64,000 bases of DNA from Saccharothrix carnea (GCF_003014735.1 NZ_PYAX01000015.1:109141-173140); one strand, 5' to 3'; numbered from the stretch's first letter, positions 36,101-44,372 are shown. The notes: a model not told the origin generated them from the letters alone. Numbers and translations are program-made.

Positions 36101-37075
36101 AGCGGTGCCGGCACCGAGGTGGTCGGCACCGACGGCGGCGACGTCGTGGTCGCCGAACTCCGGTCGAGGCACCAGCTGGCCCGGCTCCCGGCTTCCTCGC
36201 TCCCCGCCGGCCACCGGATCGAGAGCGTCGGTCTGCGCGACGGGGTGCTCGGCGTGTCCACCAGAACGGACCGCGGGCTGACCATCTCGCTGTTCCGCTA
36301 CCCGACCCTGGAGCCTCGCGGGCGGTTCAACGTACCGGTGCGCGTCCGATCCGCGGCGGCGGAAGCACCCTACGCCGCGTACTTCGACAGCGATCGTCTC
36401 GCGGTGCTCTACCAGGGAGTGCTGACCGGCTGGTGGCTCGACGACAAACCGGCGGAACCACGGAAATCGCGCGTCGTGGAGATCGTCCCGGAGTGGGACG
36501 CGTGGATCTACCACGTGCCCATGCTGGCCGGCCGCCCTGGGCACGGCAACGAGGTGTTCGTGGCCCTGCCGGGCCACGTGCAGGTGTACGACCCGCTCAC
36601 CGGACGCTCCACCGGTCCAAAGGGAACTGCGGGTGTGGACCGGCCCCGCGGGTTCGTCTTCGACGCCACCGGCGACACGCTGGCGATGTTGGTCGGCCAG
36701 GGCCAGGTTCAGCTGTGGCGGCTCGCCGAGCACATGCCGTCACCACCGTTGCCCACCACCGAGGTGACGAACCTGGTGGGCTTCACACCCGACGGTGCGC
36801 TCGTCACCGTGGAAGGCGGCAACGACGGCCCGACCGGGTTGCGGTTCTGGGACGTGGCGAACCGGCGGGCGACTGCGGACCTGGCGTTGGGCGGCGCTTT
36901 CGCGCGCATCGCCGTCACCGGCTCGTCGCTGGTGATGGTCGACCAGGCCGGCACCCTGGAGATCCCGTTGGACCCCCGTGCGTGGGAGGCACGGCTGTGC
37001 GGCCTCGCCAGTCGCTTCACCGCCGACGAGATCGACCGGCTGTTCGAGGGAAAGGTCGTCAGCCCGTTGTGCTGA
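33113..37075 (+). CDS. Trypsin-like/nSTAND NTPase/WD40-type beta-propeller fusion
   Basis: Giant signalling or conflict protein, about 1320 residues (ATG 33113; an ATG at 33059 is in frame). Residues 1-190 are a trypsin-like serine protease with the full triad: His in TCAHIVE (about 36), Asp in DLDVALLRL (about 69), Ser in FSGSPVWD (about 144). The linker FRGLAPFEAEHAALFRGRDEEV is the standard lead into an nSTAND1 NTPase: Walker A GPSGVGKSS (about 225-233), Walker B VLVFLDQFEE (near 305). A membrane helix (LWAVAAVMLVLVFLTGVLAVST, about 588-610) separates this from a C-terminal propeller with WD-like repeats. Without a signal peptide the protease and NTPase lie in the cytosol. Proposed as an oligomerising sensor that activates its protease. 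Confidence 0.85.
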   Translation: MNEMLHRAVVRIRDEDEVVHGVGFLVAPDIVLTCAHIVERSVPAILDFPLVPDRGEHRAEVERSRPDLDVALLRLPGPVTGTGPVPVVSSSDDWGHTARLFGFPRNNDNGVWMAARALDRQGSGWVQLEADQVGRRFERGFSGSPVWDDQARAVTGMVVAVQERSTTAYLVPVSALVEDLSEFLPNPFRGLAPFEAEHAALFRGRDEEVAELVAAVDRRRLVVVTGPSGVGKSSLVRAGLLPTLSTNAVTLRPVRGQDPAGMLASALVPVLEPGLGRIDQLERERKLAGLLTPQVLGSFDVLVFLDQFEELADTDPDQAAELLRWTAETRTVATLRPGALERLLTKEIGHGLVPVAPMGPEQLRAAISSVPGTRFETGLIDLVLRDAGAEPGALPLVQFALSLMWEKRRGALSIEGYREIGEIGGALSKYADEVWEGLFADDGHARDLLVQLARPDTDGRFTRKPVLLDALPPEQARAAKQLTATRLVVTGSTASHEPIVDLAHQALIDRWEQLRTWLAEARQFREWQEELDRRALQWRQSKEKDDGSLLRGVALAQAEMHGTDRLTAEQRRYLAASREYQQRVLRRLWAVAAVMLVLVFLTGVLAVSTATNENRLDAQLATANARSLAAEADTAMVDDPARALRLAIAAYRTDPSVPETRNALMRQYSAWHSADKVFSEFDLQPVQQVLTSEDGDRALYPGFTGRVVATGIHGNALTKRTLDDAPTASGQVPSGYRYAVSPDGRWVALGSPVVLRLWDLRGDGAPVTLHSNLSARGPGLVSTSDVAFTADSSRLVWTGVEGDVEIWDVEKRVQVPHRVGGADTTAAWVVDDKAVLADRRAGVVVRELTTGAEVRVLPAGGVVARHGRDYVMCADDVVRVLDTTTGAERHRFTAACGHVRLDANRTAAVVRTSTARGADHTWLRVLDLADGSTRAFATPPLPAPASTTPLSDLIDVAVVRRAPGRVGAVLVRGRSLLRFDDLPPNPGEGPVHHLALSGAGTEVVGTDGGDVVVAELRSRHQLARLPASSLPAGHRIESVGLRDGVLGVSTRTDRGLTISLFRYPTLEPRGRFNVPVRVRSAAAEAPYAAYFDSDRLAVLYQGVLTGWWLDDKPAEPRKSRVVEIVPEWDAWIYHVPMLAGRPGHGNEVFVALPGHVQVYDPLTGRSTGPKGTAGVDRPRGFVFDATGDTLAMLVGQGQVQLWRLAEHMPSPPLPTTEVTNLVGFTPDGALVTVEGGNDGPTGLRFWDVANRRATADLALGGAFARIAVTGSSLVMVDQAGTLEIPLDPRAWEARLCGLASRFTADEIDRLFEGKVVSPLC

Positions 37076-37105
37076 GGCCGCGTCCGCCTCTCCGTGGTCC
37101 GGCGG

Positions 37106-38266
37106 TCACCCCGCGCGGTAGTGGGACAGGACGTCCTCGCGGAGCAGGGCGCCGAAGCCGGCGGCTTGCAGGCGCAGGCCCAGTTGGGCGTCGGTGACGC
37201 CGAGCGCGGTCGCGGTGGTCGGCAGGTGCCAGTGGTGGGCTGCCAGGGTGGTCAGCAGGTGGCCTCGGCGGATCTGGGACTCCGACAGGCGGAACGTCTT
37301 CAGGTACGCCGTGCGGCCGTCGCGGTCGGTGATCAGTTCGCCGATGTGGTTCTCCTGCTTGAGGCGGAACGTCGGCAGGAAGCGGGACAGCGCGTAGTCG
37401 CCCATCCGGTACACGCGGTTCGTCGCGTAGCTCTCGCCCAGCAGCCCGTCCGCCATCGTCGCGTCGTGGAAGCGGGCCCACTCCGCCTGCTCCCGGGCCG
37501 CCGCCGCACGCAGGTCCGCCAACGACGCCACGTCGTCGGGCAGCCGCACGTCGAACCGGGGCGCGGGCGTCGCCAGCGTCGCGTAGTAGTGGACCAGTTC
37601 GCCGTACATGTCCTGCACGAGCGTGGCGTGCAGCGCCCGGTAGTCGTCCGGGTGGGGCACGACGAACGCCGAGGCCAACGCGTCGGCCACGTACACCAGC
37701 ACACCGCACTGGCCGGGGTGGATCTCGAAGTGCTTCAGCGCGTCGACCAGTCCCGCGACCTCGACGCCCGCGTACGCCTCCTCCACGCGCGGTGACAGGC
37801 CTCGGCGGATGGCGCGCTGCGACCACTCCTCCCACACGACCTCCGGGCCGCCGAAGTGCAGCGCCAGGTACCCCTCGACGGCGAGGTGCAGGGGCAGGAA
37901 CCGCAGGCGGTTGCGGTCGACCCGGCGCGCCATCCGGCGGTGGAAGCGCAGCCTCATGCCGTGCGCGGGCGGTTCGTCGCCGGTGGCACCCCGCTTCACC
38001 GACGTGCCGTGCGCGTTCAGCTGCGTGCCGTACGCCGCGACCGGGGTGTCGTCGTCGGTCCACGTGGCCACGAAACCGTGCGGGATGTAGGAGACGTAGT
38101 GCGTGCGCCTGCCCACCTCGACCAGACCCGGGTCGTCACCGTAGGCGCGGGCGTGCAGCCGCAGCCCGGTGATCGGCTCGTCGCGCGTCAACGGCACGAG
38201 CCGGACACCGCCCCACACCTGCGCCGCACGCGTGGTCAGCCCGGTCAGGTCGAGCCGCACCGTCAC
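37106..38266 (-). CDS. Unknown protein coupled to the TROVE-like vWA gene (possibly ARPP-2-like)
   Basis: Protein of 386 residues starting at GTG 38266 within the stop of the upstream TROVE-like gene (GTGA overlap). The first 250 residues begin TVRLDLTGLTTRAAQVWGGVRLVPL and include SYIPHGFVATW and FLPLHLAVEGYLALHFGGPEVVWEEWS. This reminds me of the ARPP-2 domain (named from association with ADP-ribosylglycohydrolase and rhodanese-phosphatase genes), but that is recall, not a search. The C-terminal 70 residues look like a helix-turn-helix (LSESQIRRGHLLTTLAAHHWHLPTTATALGVTDAQLGLRLQAAGF). Its strict coupling suggests a shared RNA-related or stress-repair role. Confidence 0.6.
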   Translation of the reverse strand: MTVRLDLTGLTTRAAQVWGGVRLVPLTRDEPITGLRLHARAYGDDPGLVEVGRRTHYVSYIPHGFVATWTDDDTPVAAYGTQLNAHGTSVKRGATGDEPPAHGMRLRFHRRMARRVDRNRLRFLPLHLAVEGYLALHFGGPEVVWEEWSQRAIRRGLSPRVEEAYAGVEVAGLVDALKHFEIHPGQCGVLVYVADALASAFVVPHPDDYRALHATLVQDMYGELVHYYATLATPAPRFDVRLPDDVASLADLRAAAAREQAEWARFHDATMADGLLGESYATNRVYRMGDYALSRFLPTFRLKQENHIGELITDRDGRTAYLKTFRLSESQIRRGHLLTTLAAHHWHLPTTATALGVTDAQLGLRLQAAGFGALLREDVLSHYRAG

Positions 38267-39666
38267 CCCTCCTCCAGGAACCGGGCCACCCGGTCGTCGA
38301 AGTGCGCCCGTAGGTCGGCGAAACCGGTACGGCCTTCGGTGAACCGGGCGAACCCGACCAGCGCGGGCACGTCCTCCGCGTCGCGCACACCGACAGTCGG
38401 CACCGCCGCGGCGAGCCGCTTCACGTCGAAGTCGTCCGCGTCGTACACCGGGTTGAGGTGCACCGCGACCACCCGGCGGGCCGGGTCGAGCCTCGCCCGC
38501 CACACCCGCAACACCTCCGACGCCAGCCCGTAGGGTGCGTTGTCCCAGCCATCGGACACGATCAGCAGCCGGTCCGGCGCGTGCTCCAGCGCGTCGAGCA
38601 CCCGCTCCCCCAGCGGCGTCATCCCGTACGGGTGGGCCAGCAGGGCGTCGGTGCGCCCCGACGTCCACAGCGGGACGTACTCGGCCGCCAGCTCGGCCAG
38701 CAGGTAGTGGCAGGCCAGCGCGACCGCCAGCGGACGGCGGCGCTTCTGCGCGGACCCGGACGCCGAGAAGCTGTCGTCCAGCACCGCCGCCACCCGGCCC
38801 CAGCCGCCCGCGGCCCGCCCCGCGGCACGGACCGCCGCCGCACGCAGCGCGCCGGTCAGCTCGCCGCGCCGGTCGACCCGCTCGGGCACCGGCAGGGACA
38901 GCACGTAGGGGGCCAGGCGGGTCAGCGGCATCGAGCCGAGGTCGACCACCACCGCGGCCTTGCCCCGACGCGCGGACTCCTGCACCCGCAGCCGTTCCAG
39001 CCTGGTCATCCGGGGCTCGATGCGCTTGAGGAACGTCGCCCGGTCGATCCGGTGCTTCGCGGCGAACCCCTCCGCCACGGTGTAGGGCAGCTCGTACACC
39101 GACGCCTGCTCGTAGTGCGCCCGCCGCCACGTCTCCAGCAGCGGGGTGTCGTACCGGCGGCGGTCGTCGGGCGTGAACAGGAACGGGCCGAGCTCGCCGT
39201 CCGGTGCGACGTGCGCGTGCCGCAGCGCCCGCTTCAGGCCGGTGCGGTACTTCACCGCGTCGAACGCCGGGTCGGGTCGCCCCGCGAACCACTCGCGGAT
39301 GATCGCGCGGGTGCGCCGGTTGTTCACCCGTGCCCGGCGCAACGCGCGGAACAGGTCGTACACGCGCTGCGGCGGCAGCGCCCGCAGCCGCCGCGCGATC
39401 AGCCTGCCCTCGGCCTGCCGCTGACCCGCGGTGGCGTCGCCGGTGGTCGCCAGCAGCTTGCGGACGATCAGCGCGGCGTTGTGGTCGTTGATGTCCAGCG
39501 CGAGCGCCGCGGCGTACAGGTCGCGGTAGTTGCCGAGCACGTAGTCGTGCAGGAAGTCCAGCGACAGCCGCTGGTCGTCGGCACCGCCGTGGAACTCGCG
39601 CTGCGACGTGGACGTCGTCGCCGCGTTGATGAACATCAGCATGTCGTCGGCGGCGATGGCGTCCAC
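38263..39666 (-). CDS. TROVE/Ro60-like helical-repeat protein with C-terminal vWA domain
   Basis: Protein of 467 residues; GTG 39666 follows GGAGG. The N-terminal 230 residues are helical repeats with segments like the RNA-binding ring of Ro60/Rsr (VYDLFRALRRARVNNRRTRAIIREWFAG, then FDAVKYRTGLKRALRHAHVAPDGE, compare the VKYR..G..HRDLLRLAHP signature). The C-terminal 230 residues are a vWA domain with an intact-looking MIDAS: AAVLDDSFSASGS (DxSxS) and LLIVSDGWDN. Ro60 proteins bind Y RNAs and misfolded RNAs in RNA quality control. The match is by eye and diverged. It is coupled to the unknown gene downstream; the upstream gap may fold as RNA. Confidence 0.55.
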   Translation of the reverse strand: MDAIAADDMLMFINAATTSTSQREFHGGADDQRLSLDFLHDYVLGNYRDLYAAALALDINDHNAALIVRKLLATTGDATAGQRQAEGRLIARRLRALPPQRVYDLFRALRRARVNNRRTRAIIREWFAGRPDPAFDAVKYRTGLKRALRHAHVAPDGELGPFLFTPDDRRRYDTPLLETWRRAHYEQASVYELPYTVAEGFAAKHRIDRATFLKRIEPRMTRLERLRVQESARRGKAAVVVDLGSMPLTRLAPYVLSLPVPERVDRRGELTGALRAAAVRAAGRAAGGWGRVAAVLDDSFSASGSAQKRRRPLAVALACHYLLAELAAEYVPLWTSGRTDALLAHPYGMTPLGERVLDALEHAPDRLLIVSDGWDNAPYGLASEVLRVWRARLDPARRVVAVHLNPVYDADDFDVKRLAAAVPTVGVRDAEDVPALVGFARFTEGRTGFADLRAHFDDRVARFLEEG

Positions 39667-39689
39667 GCGTCCACCTCCGGGAATGGGTC

Positions 39690-39782
39690 GGGGCCGGCCG
39701 GGGAATGGGGGCACGAGCAGCGAATCATCGCTTCAGAGGCGGGTTCCGGAAGTCGCACCGGAGTCCCGCGGCCGGCCGGCGA
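39690..39782 (-). other. Structured leader upstream of the TROVE-like gene
   Basis: Two GGCCGGCC blocks (around 39692-39699 and 39770-39778) can close a domain of about 90 bases. Inside is a hairpin at 39739-39769: GCGGG/CCCGC outer pairs, then CCGG/CCGG around an eight-base loop. This could be a 5' leader or a small structured RNA. Because bacterial Y RNAs are usually encoded beside Ro60 genes, this is the place to look for one, but it is only a folding argument made by eye. Confidence 0.3.
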
Positions 39783-39881
39783 ACTCTAGCAACCACGCGG
39801 CCCGATCCGCCCGGGTACATCGCCGCGTGCCTCACCGCGGCACCGGTTCGGGGAAGCGTGCGGAGGAACGGGGTCTGCCGC

Positions 39882-40082
39882 GTTCCGGTACCGGTGGTCG
39901 CGGTGTCCTATGACGACGGTGTCACGTGGCGCCGCGCGCCGGTGAAGCCCGAACACGGCCGCTGGAAGGCGACCGTCGACCACCCGGCGGGCGCGGCGTT
40001 CGTGTCACCGCGGTCGAGCGTCACCGACCTCGACGGCAACAGCCAACGCCAGACGATCACCAGGGCGTACGCGCTGGGGTAA
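39882..40082 (+). pseudogene. Remnant of a secreted subtilisin-type protease (C-terminal tail only)
   Basis: The 66 residues before the TAA at 40080 (VPVVAVSYDDGVTWRRAPV, then WKATVDHPAGAAFVSPRSSVTDLDGNSQRQTITRAY) match the C-terminal tail typical of large actinobacterial S8 peptidases: VSYDDGxTW, WxAxxxHPAGxxFVSLRxxxxDxxGN, QTxxRAY. The frame is open upstream to 39705 but has no protease-like sequence, no catalytic region and no plausible start. I read it as the surviving 3' end of a gene lost by deletion or rearrangement. Confidence 0.7.
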
Positions 40083-40126
40083 CGGCACCGGGTCCGGCCG
40101 GTGCCGGTGTCATCGGTGCCGGCCGG

Positions 40127-43100
40127 TCACCCGCAGCCGGTATCGGCGGTGTCGGCCCTCGGAATGGCGGTCAGCTGCGCGCACAGCCGGGTGACGGCCG
40201 TGCCCGTGTCGATCGGGATCATCAGCACCTCCTCGCCGGCGCTCACCAGCCCGTCGCCGGTGAAGGCGAGGCGAGGCGTGTTCGGGAGCGGGCTCGACCG
40301 GTGGCCTTGGACGGTGGCCAGCCGCTCTCCGGTCGTCACGTCCCACAGCTTCACCTCGGTGCTACCTGAGGAGGAGGTCGCCATGGTCCTGCCGTCAGGG
40401 GCGACGGCCAGGTCGGTCACGTCGGGGCCGATCGCGAACTCCCGTTCGACGCGCGCCGTGGCGGGGTCGGTGAACTTCGCGGTCCCGCCCGCCGCGACGA
40501 CCAGCGTTCCGCCGTGGAAGGTGAGGTTGAGCAGGCCCTTGTCCTCGACCCGGCCCTCCTGGCGGGTGAACGATCCGGTGTCCCACGCCTGTGACCACGT
40601 GCTGACGTCGCCGAGCACCTCGCCGGCGAGCCACCTCCCGTCCGGGGAGAACAGCAGGTCTCGCACCGGGTAGGGCGTCTCGACGCGGGCGCGTTCGGTC
40701 AAGGTGTCCAGCGACCAGACCCGGATCTCGGAGTAGTCCTTCGCACCCGGCGGACGCACCACGGCCGCGATCAGGTCCGCCGACACCGCGACGGCCCTGA
40801 CCTCGGTGCCCGCCGCGAGTGGCACCGTGCGCTCGTCGCCGTCCGGGTCGGTCACCGCGATCTCCTTCCCCTCGGTCAGCGCACGGGTCACCGCCCGGTG
40901 CCCGCGCGGGCCGAACCGGACGTCCACGCCCGCCACGGGTCCGCCGTTCCGGACGGGCACCACGCGGTGCTCGTCGGCGACCCACGGCGTACCGGCGGGA
41001 TCCACGGCCAGCCTCTGGGCGGCGCCGTACAGGCCGTCGTAGCGGTGCGGGTTGGGCCGCCACACGACGACCATGTCGACCGGCGTCACCCTCGCGGTCG
41101 CCGGGTCGGCGGCCTTGTCCAGCGCCGAGGCCACGACGGTGCCGCCGGCGGAGGCCAGCGCGGAGACCGGGCTGACGTCGGCCGGGTACTCGGCCATGAC
41201 GGCACCGTCGACCGGCGAGTGCGCGGTCAGCTTCCCCGTGCCGGCGACCAGCACCCGTTCACCGTCGCCGAGCACGGCCAGCCCGCCGTTGCCCGTCGCC
41301 AGCGAACCGAGCGGTTCGGCGGTGTCCGGGTTCCACAGCCGCACGGTGCCGTCGTAGCGGGTGGACGCCAGGTACGCGGAGGCGTAGGCGAGGCGCACGA
41401 GGTGGTTGGAGCCCGGCTGCGCGTCGCGGTGCTCGGTGCGCAGGGCGATCCGTTCCCCGGTCGGGTCCCACACCTCCAGCACACCATCGGACCGCCCGAT
41501 CGCCAACCGTCGCCCGTCCGGGCGGAACCTCACGTCGCTGACCAGCCCACCGTGCGCGAACGCCGACCGGATGCGGGTGCCGTCACGCCACAACTCCACC
41601 CCGCCGCCGACGGCGACCGCGAGCGTCCCGTCCGGGCTCCAGTCGACCGCGCCAGAGGACCAACCACCCGTGCGCGGGCCGGCGTACTCCTTCGCCTCCG
41701 AACCGAGGTTCCACACGGCGGTGTCGCCGGCGGAGACCGCGAGGCGCGTCCCGTCCGGGGAGAACCGGAGACCGGCCACGTCCTCGTCGGCGCTGTTGCC
41801 GCTGTCCGCGACAGCGATCAGCGCCCGCCGTTCGACGACGTCCCAGACCAGCAGTTCGCCCCGGTGCCCACCCACGGCGATGCGCCGCCCCTCGGGGTCC
41901 ACGGCGACGGCCTGCACGGTGGCGAAGGTCGGGTGGTCCTGCCCGGTGAACGTCAGCGGCGCGGTCCGGGCCAGCGCCGTGAGCAGCGCCGAACGCGCCT
42001 CCTGGGTCGGGGCGGCGTGCTGGGCGCGCAGGGCGTCGCGGATCGCCCGCACCGGGTCAAGGGTCGTCAACGACTCGGTGGCGCGCTGCCGGGACAGCTG
42101 CTGCGCCGACTCGCCACGGGCCAGCACCGCCATGGTGGCGGCGATCGCGACGACCACCACCAGCGCGGTGGACGCGGCGGCGGTGGTCACCCGGGCGGTC
42201 CGGGACCGCCGACGTGCCCGGCGGATCGCGTCGAGGTAGTCCCGTTCGACGGGTGTGAGGGCGGGGTGCCCGGAGGCCCACGACAGGGTCGTCACCAGGC
42301 GCGGCCCGCGCGGCAGGTCACCGGCGTGGCGGCCCGCGTCGACCCAGCGCCGGGCGGCGTCCGCGAGCCTGCGCTGGGCCACCAGGACTTCGCGGTCCTC
42401 GTCCACCCAGGTGCGCAGCCGGGGCCACGCCGACAGCAGCGCCTCGTGGCTGAGCTGCGCGCCGTCGCGGTCGACGGTGACCAGTCGGGCCTCGACCAAC
42501 CGGTCCAGCACCGGGCTCGGTGGCAGCACCGCGCGCCGGCGGGTGACCGCGCCGCTGTCGTGCACGCTCGTCATGAGCAGCACAGTCGTGCGCAGGGCGC
42601 GCTGGTCGGCGGGCGAGAGCCGGTCGTAGACCTGCTCGGCGGTGCGCGCGACGGCGCCGTCGATGCCGCCCGTGGACAGGTAGGCGGCCAGGGTGAGCGT
42701 GTCGCCCTGGCGGTGGTGCCAGGTCTCGCGCAGCGCGTGCGCCAGGCGGGGCAGGGCGCCCGGGTCGTAGTCGGCGCCGCCGAGGTCGGCGATCAGCCGG
42801 GCGGCCAGCCCGGGTTCGACGGACGTGCCCACCGCCTCGGCGGGTGCGGTGATCGCCTGGCCGAGCTCGTCCACGCCGAGCGGTCCCAGGATCACTGCGC
42901 GGGCCAGGGCGCGGCGCAACGGCGGCAGGCCGATGCAGCGGTCCACGAAGTCCGCGCGCACGGCCAGCACCACGAGACCCAACCCCGCGTCCGCGAGGGC
43001 CGACGTGAACGCCACCCGCTCGCGGTCGCCGATGTCGTGCGTGAACAGCTCCTCGAACTGGTCCACCACGATCAGCACCCGCCGGGTCAGCCCGAGCCGA

Positions 43101-44305
43101 CCGGCTCGGATGCCGTCCGCGAGCACGGCGGGATCGGCTCCGGTGACACCGGCGACAGCGGCGGCGAGCGCACCGACCGGGTCCGTGCCGGGGGTCAGCA
43201 CCACGTGCGGCCAGTCCGGCACCGCCGGCAGCAGCCCCGCGCGCAGCAGCGAAGACTTGCCCGCGCCCGACGCGCCCACCACGACCACCGGCTCCGGGTG
43301 GACGGCCTGCTCCGCCAGCCTCACCACCAGCTCGGTGACCACGTGCGCCCGGCCGTGGAACCACCCGGCCTCCTGCTCGGTGAACCCGCGCAGCCCCGGG
43401 TAGGGGCAGCCCTCACCCCGCGCGAGGGTGGCCGTGCCGGCGGCCGAGCGGATGACGGCCTGGACGAACAGCTCGCGCTCGGCGGTGTCGGCGGCCACGG
43501 TCGCGGTGCCGTTGAGCCGGGTGGCCTCGGCGGCGGCGGAGATCAGCGCGGACGCCGTCGGGTAGCGGTGGTCGGGGTCCTTGGCCAGGCCCCGGGCCAG
43601 CACCGCGTCCAGGCCGGGCCCGATGCGCCGGTCGAGCCGGGACGCGACGGGCGGCGGCTCCATCAGGTGCGCGGCCAGCTTCGCGGCGGGCTCCAGCCCG
43701 TCGAACGGCAGCCGGCCGGTCAGCCCCTCGAACAGCACGCAGGCCAGCGCGTAGACGTCCGCGCGGCCGTCCACCTCGCCGCCGAGGCGTTCGGGCGCGA
43801 GGTAGTCCAGCGACCCGATGACCTGCCCGGTCCGGGTGATCGCGGTGGCCGCCGTGGGGAGGGCGATGCCGAAGTCGGCCAGGTAGGCGTGCCCGGACCG
43901 GTCCACCAGGACGTTGGAGGGCTTGACGTCCCGGTGCACGAGCCCCGCGGCGTGCGCGGCGTCGAGCGCTTCGGCGACCTGGTGCAGCAGCCCGAGCAGG
44001 TCGTCCGGCGTCAGTCCGGCGGCCAGCAGCCCTTTCAGGTCGACGCCCTCCACGAGCCGCATGTCCAGGTACAGCGTGCCGTCGATCTCGCCGTACGCGT
44101 GTACCGGCACCACGTGCGGGTGCGAGAGCCCCGCCGCGATCCGGGACTCCCGCCGGAACCGGGCCTCGTATTCCTCGTCGTGGGCCAACAGCCGCTTGAG
44201 CGCCACCGTGCGGTCGTTGACGGTGTCGTGGGCCCGGTGCACCACCCCCATGCCACCACGGCCCAACATCTCCCCGACCAGGTAGGGCCCGAACCGCTCC
44301 GCCAT
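40127..44305 (-). CDS. Ser/Thr protein kinase/nSTAND NTPase/WD40 fusion
   Basis: Signalling protein of 1392 residues. Residues 1-265 are a complete PknB-like kinase: GRGGMG (15-20), Lys 37 in VALKRLL, HRDVKPSN (124-131), DFG (144-146) and an APE-like APER near 170. GCPYPGLRGFTEQEAGWFHGR leads into an nSTAND1 NTPase with Walker A GASGAGKSS (344-352) and Walker B VLIVVDQFEEL (410-420). One membrane helix near 703-727 is followed by a propeller of WD-type repeats (DGTRLAVSAGDTAVWNL; DGTVRLWNPDT; TEVKLWDVTTGERLATVQGH). It is plausibly a receptor that phosphorylates partners on assembly. The C-terminus faces the subtilase remnant. The ATG at 44305 lacks a strong ribosome site. Confidence 0.9.
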   Translation of the reverse strand: MAERFGPYLVGEMLGRGGMGVVHRAHDTVNDRTVALKRLLAHDEEYEARFRRESRIAAGLSHPHVVPVHAYGEIDGTLYLDMRLVEGVDLKGLLAAGLTPDDLLGLLHQVAEALDAAHAAGLVHRDVKPSNVLVDRSGHAYLADFGIALPTAATAITRTGQVIGSLDYLAPERLGGEVDGRADVYALACVLFEGLTGRLPFDGLEPAAKLAAHLMEPPPVASRLDRRIGPGLDAVLARGLAKDPDHRYPTASALISAAAEATRLNGTATVAADTAERELFVQAVIRSAAGTATLARGEGCPYPGLRGFTEQEAGWFHGRAHVVTELVVRLAEQAVHPEPVVVVGASGAGKSSLLRAGLLPAVPDWPHVVLTPGTDPVGALAAAVAGVTGADPAVLADGIRAGRLGLTRRVLIVVDQFEELFTHDIGDRERVAFTSALADAGLGLVVLAVRADFVDRCIGLPPLRRALARAVILGPLGVDELGQAITAPAEAVGTSVEPGLAARLIADLGGADYDPGALPRLAHALRETWHHRQGDTLTLAAYLSTGGIDGAVARTAEQVYDRLSPADQRALRTTVLLMTSVHDSGAVTRRRAVLPPSPVLDRLVEARLVTVDRDGAQLSHEALLSAWPRLRTWVDEDREVLVAQRRLADAARRWVDAGRHAGDLPRGPRLVTTLSWASGHPALTPVERDYLDAIRRARRRSRTARVTTAAASTALVVVVAIAATMAVLARGESAQQLSRQRATESLTTLDPVRAIRDALRAQHAAPTQEARSALLTALARTAPLTFTGQDHPTFATVQAVAVDPEGRRIAVGGHRGELLVWDVVERRALIAVADSGNSADEDVAGLRFSPDGTRLAVSAGDTAVWNLGSEAKEYAGPRTGGWSSGAVDWSPDGTLAVAVGGGVELWRDGTRIRSAFAHGGLVSDVRFRPDGRRLAIGRSDGVLEVWDPTGERIALRTEHRDAQPGSNHLVRLAYASAYLASTRYDGTVRLWNPDTAEPLGSLATGNGGLAVLGDGERVLVAGTGKLTAHSPVDGAVMAEYPADVSPVSALASAGGTVVASALDKAADPATARVTPVDMVVVWRPNPHRYDGLYGAAQRLAVDPAGTPWVADEHRVVPVRNGGPVAGVDVRFGPRGHRAVTRALTEGKEIAVTDPDGDERTVPLAAGTEVRAVAVSADLIAAVVRPPGAKDYSEIRVWSLDTLTERARVETPYPVRDLLFSPDGRWLAGEVLGDVSTWSQAWDTGSFTRQEGRVEDKGLLNLTFHGGTLVVAAGGTAKFTDPATARVEREFAIGPDVTDLAVAPDGRTMATSSSGSTEVKLWDVTTGERLATVQGHRSSPLPNTPRLAFTGDGLVSAGEEVLMIPIDTGTAVTRLCAQLTAIPRADTADTGCG

Positions 44306-44372
44306 GTTCCTCCTCCGCCGCGCGGAGAGCAGTAAACCGGCCCTGCGCCGTCGCGTACCCGGATTCAGCGGG

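Noticed and set aside
33335..36733. Very long open frame on the minus strand opposite the trypsin-nSTAND gene
   Set aside because: Its composition (Gln/His/Arg/Gly-rich, no motifs) is that of an antisense shadow of a high-GC gene; the plus strand encodes clear protease and NTPase motifs.
37076..37105. Gene or terminator between the trypsin-nSTAND gene and the convergent partner gene
   Set aside because: Only 30 bases and no inverted repeat of note.
40898..44335. Plus-strand frame of over 1100 codons opposite the kinase gene
   Set aside because: Gly/Arg/His/Gln-rich shadow with no domain; the minus strand has complete kinase and nSTAND motifs.
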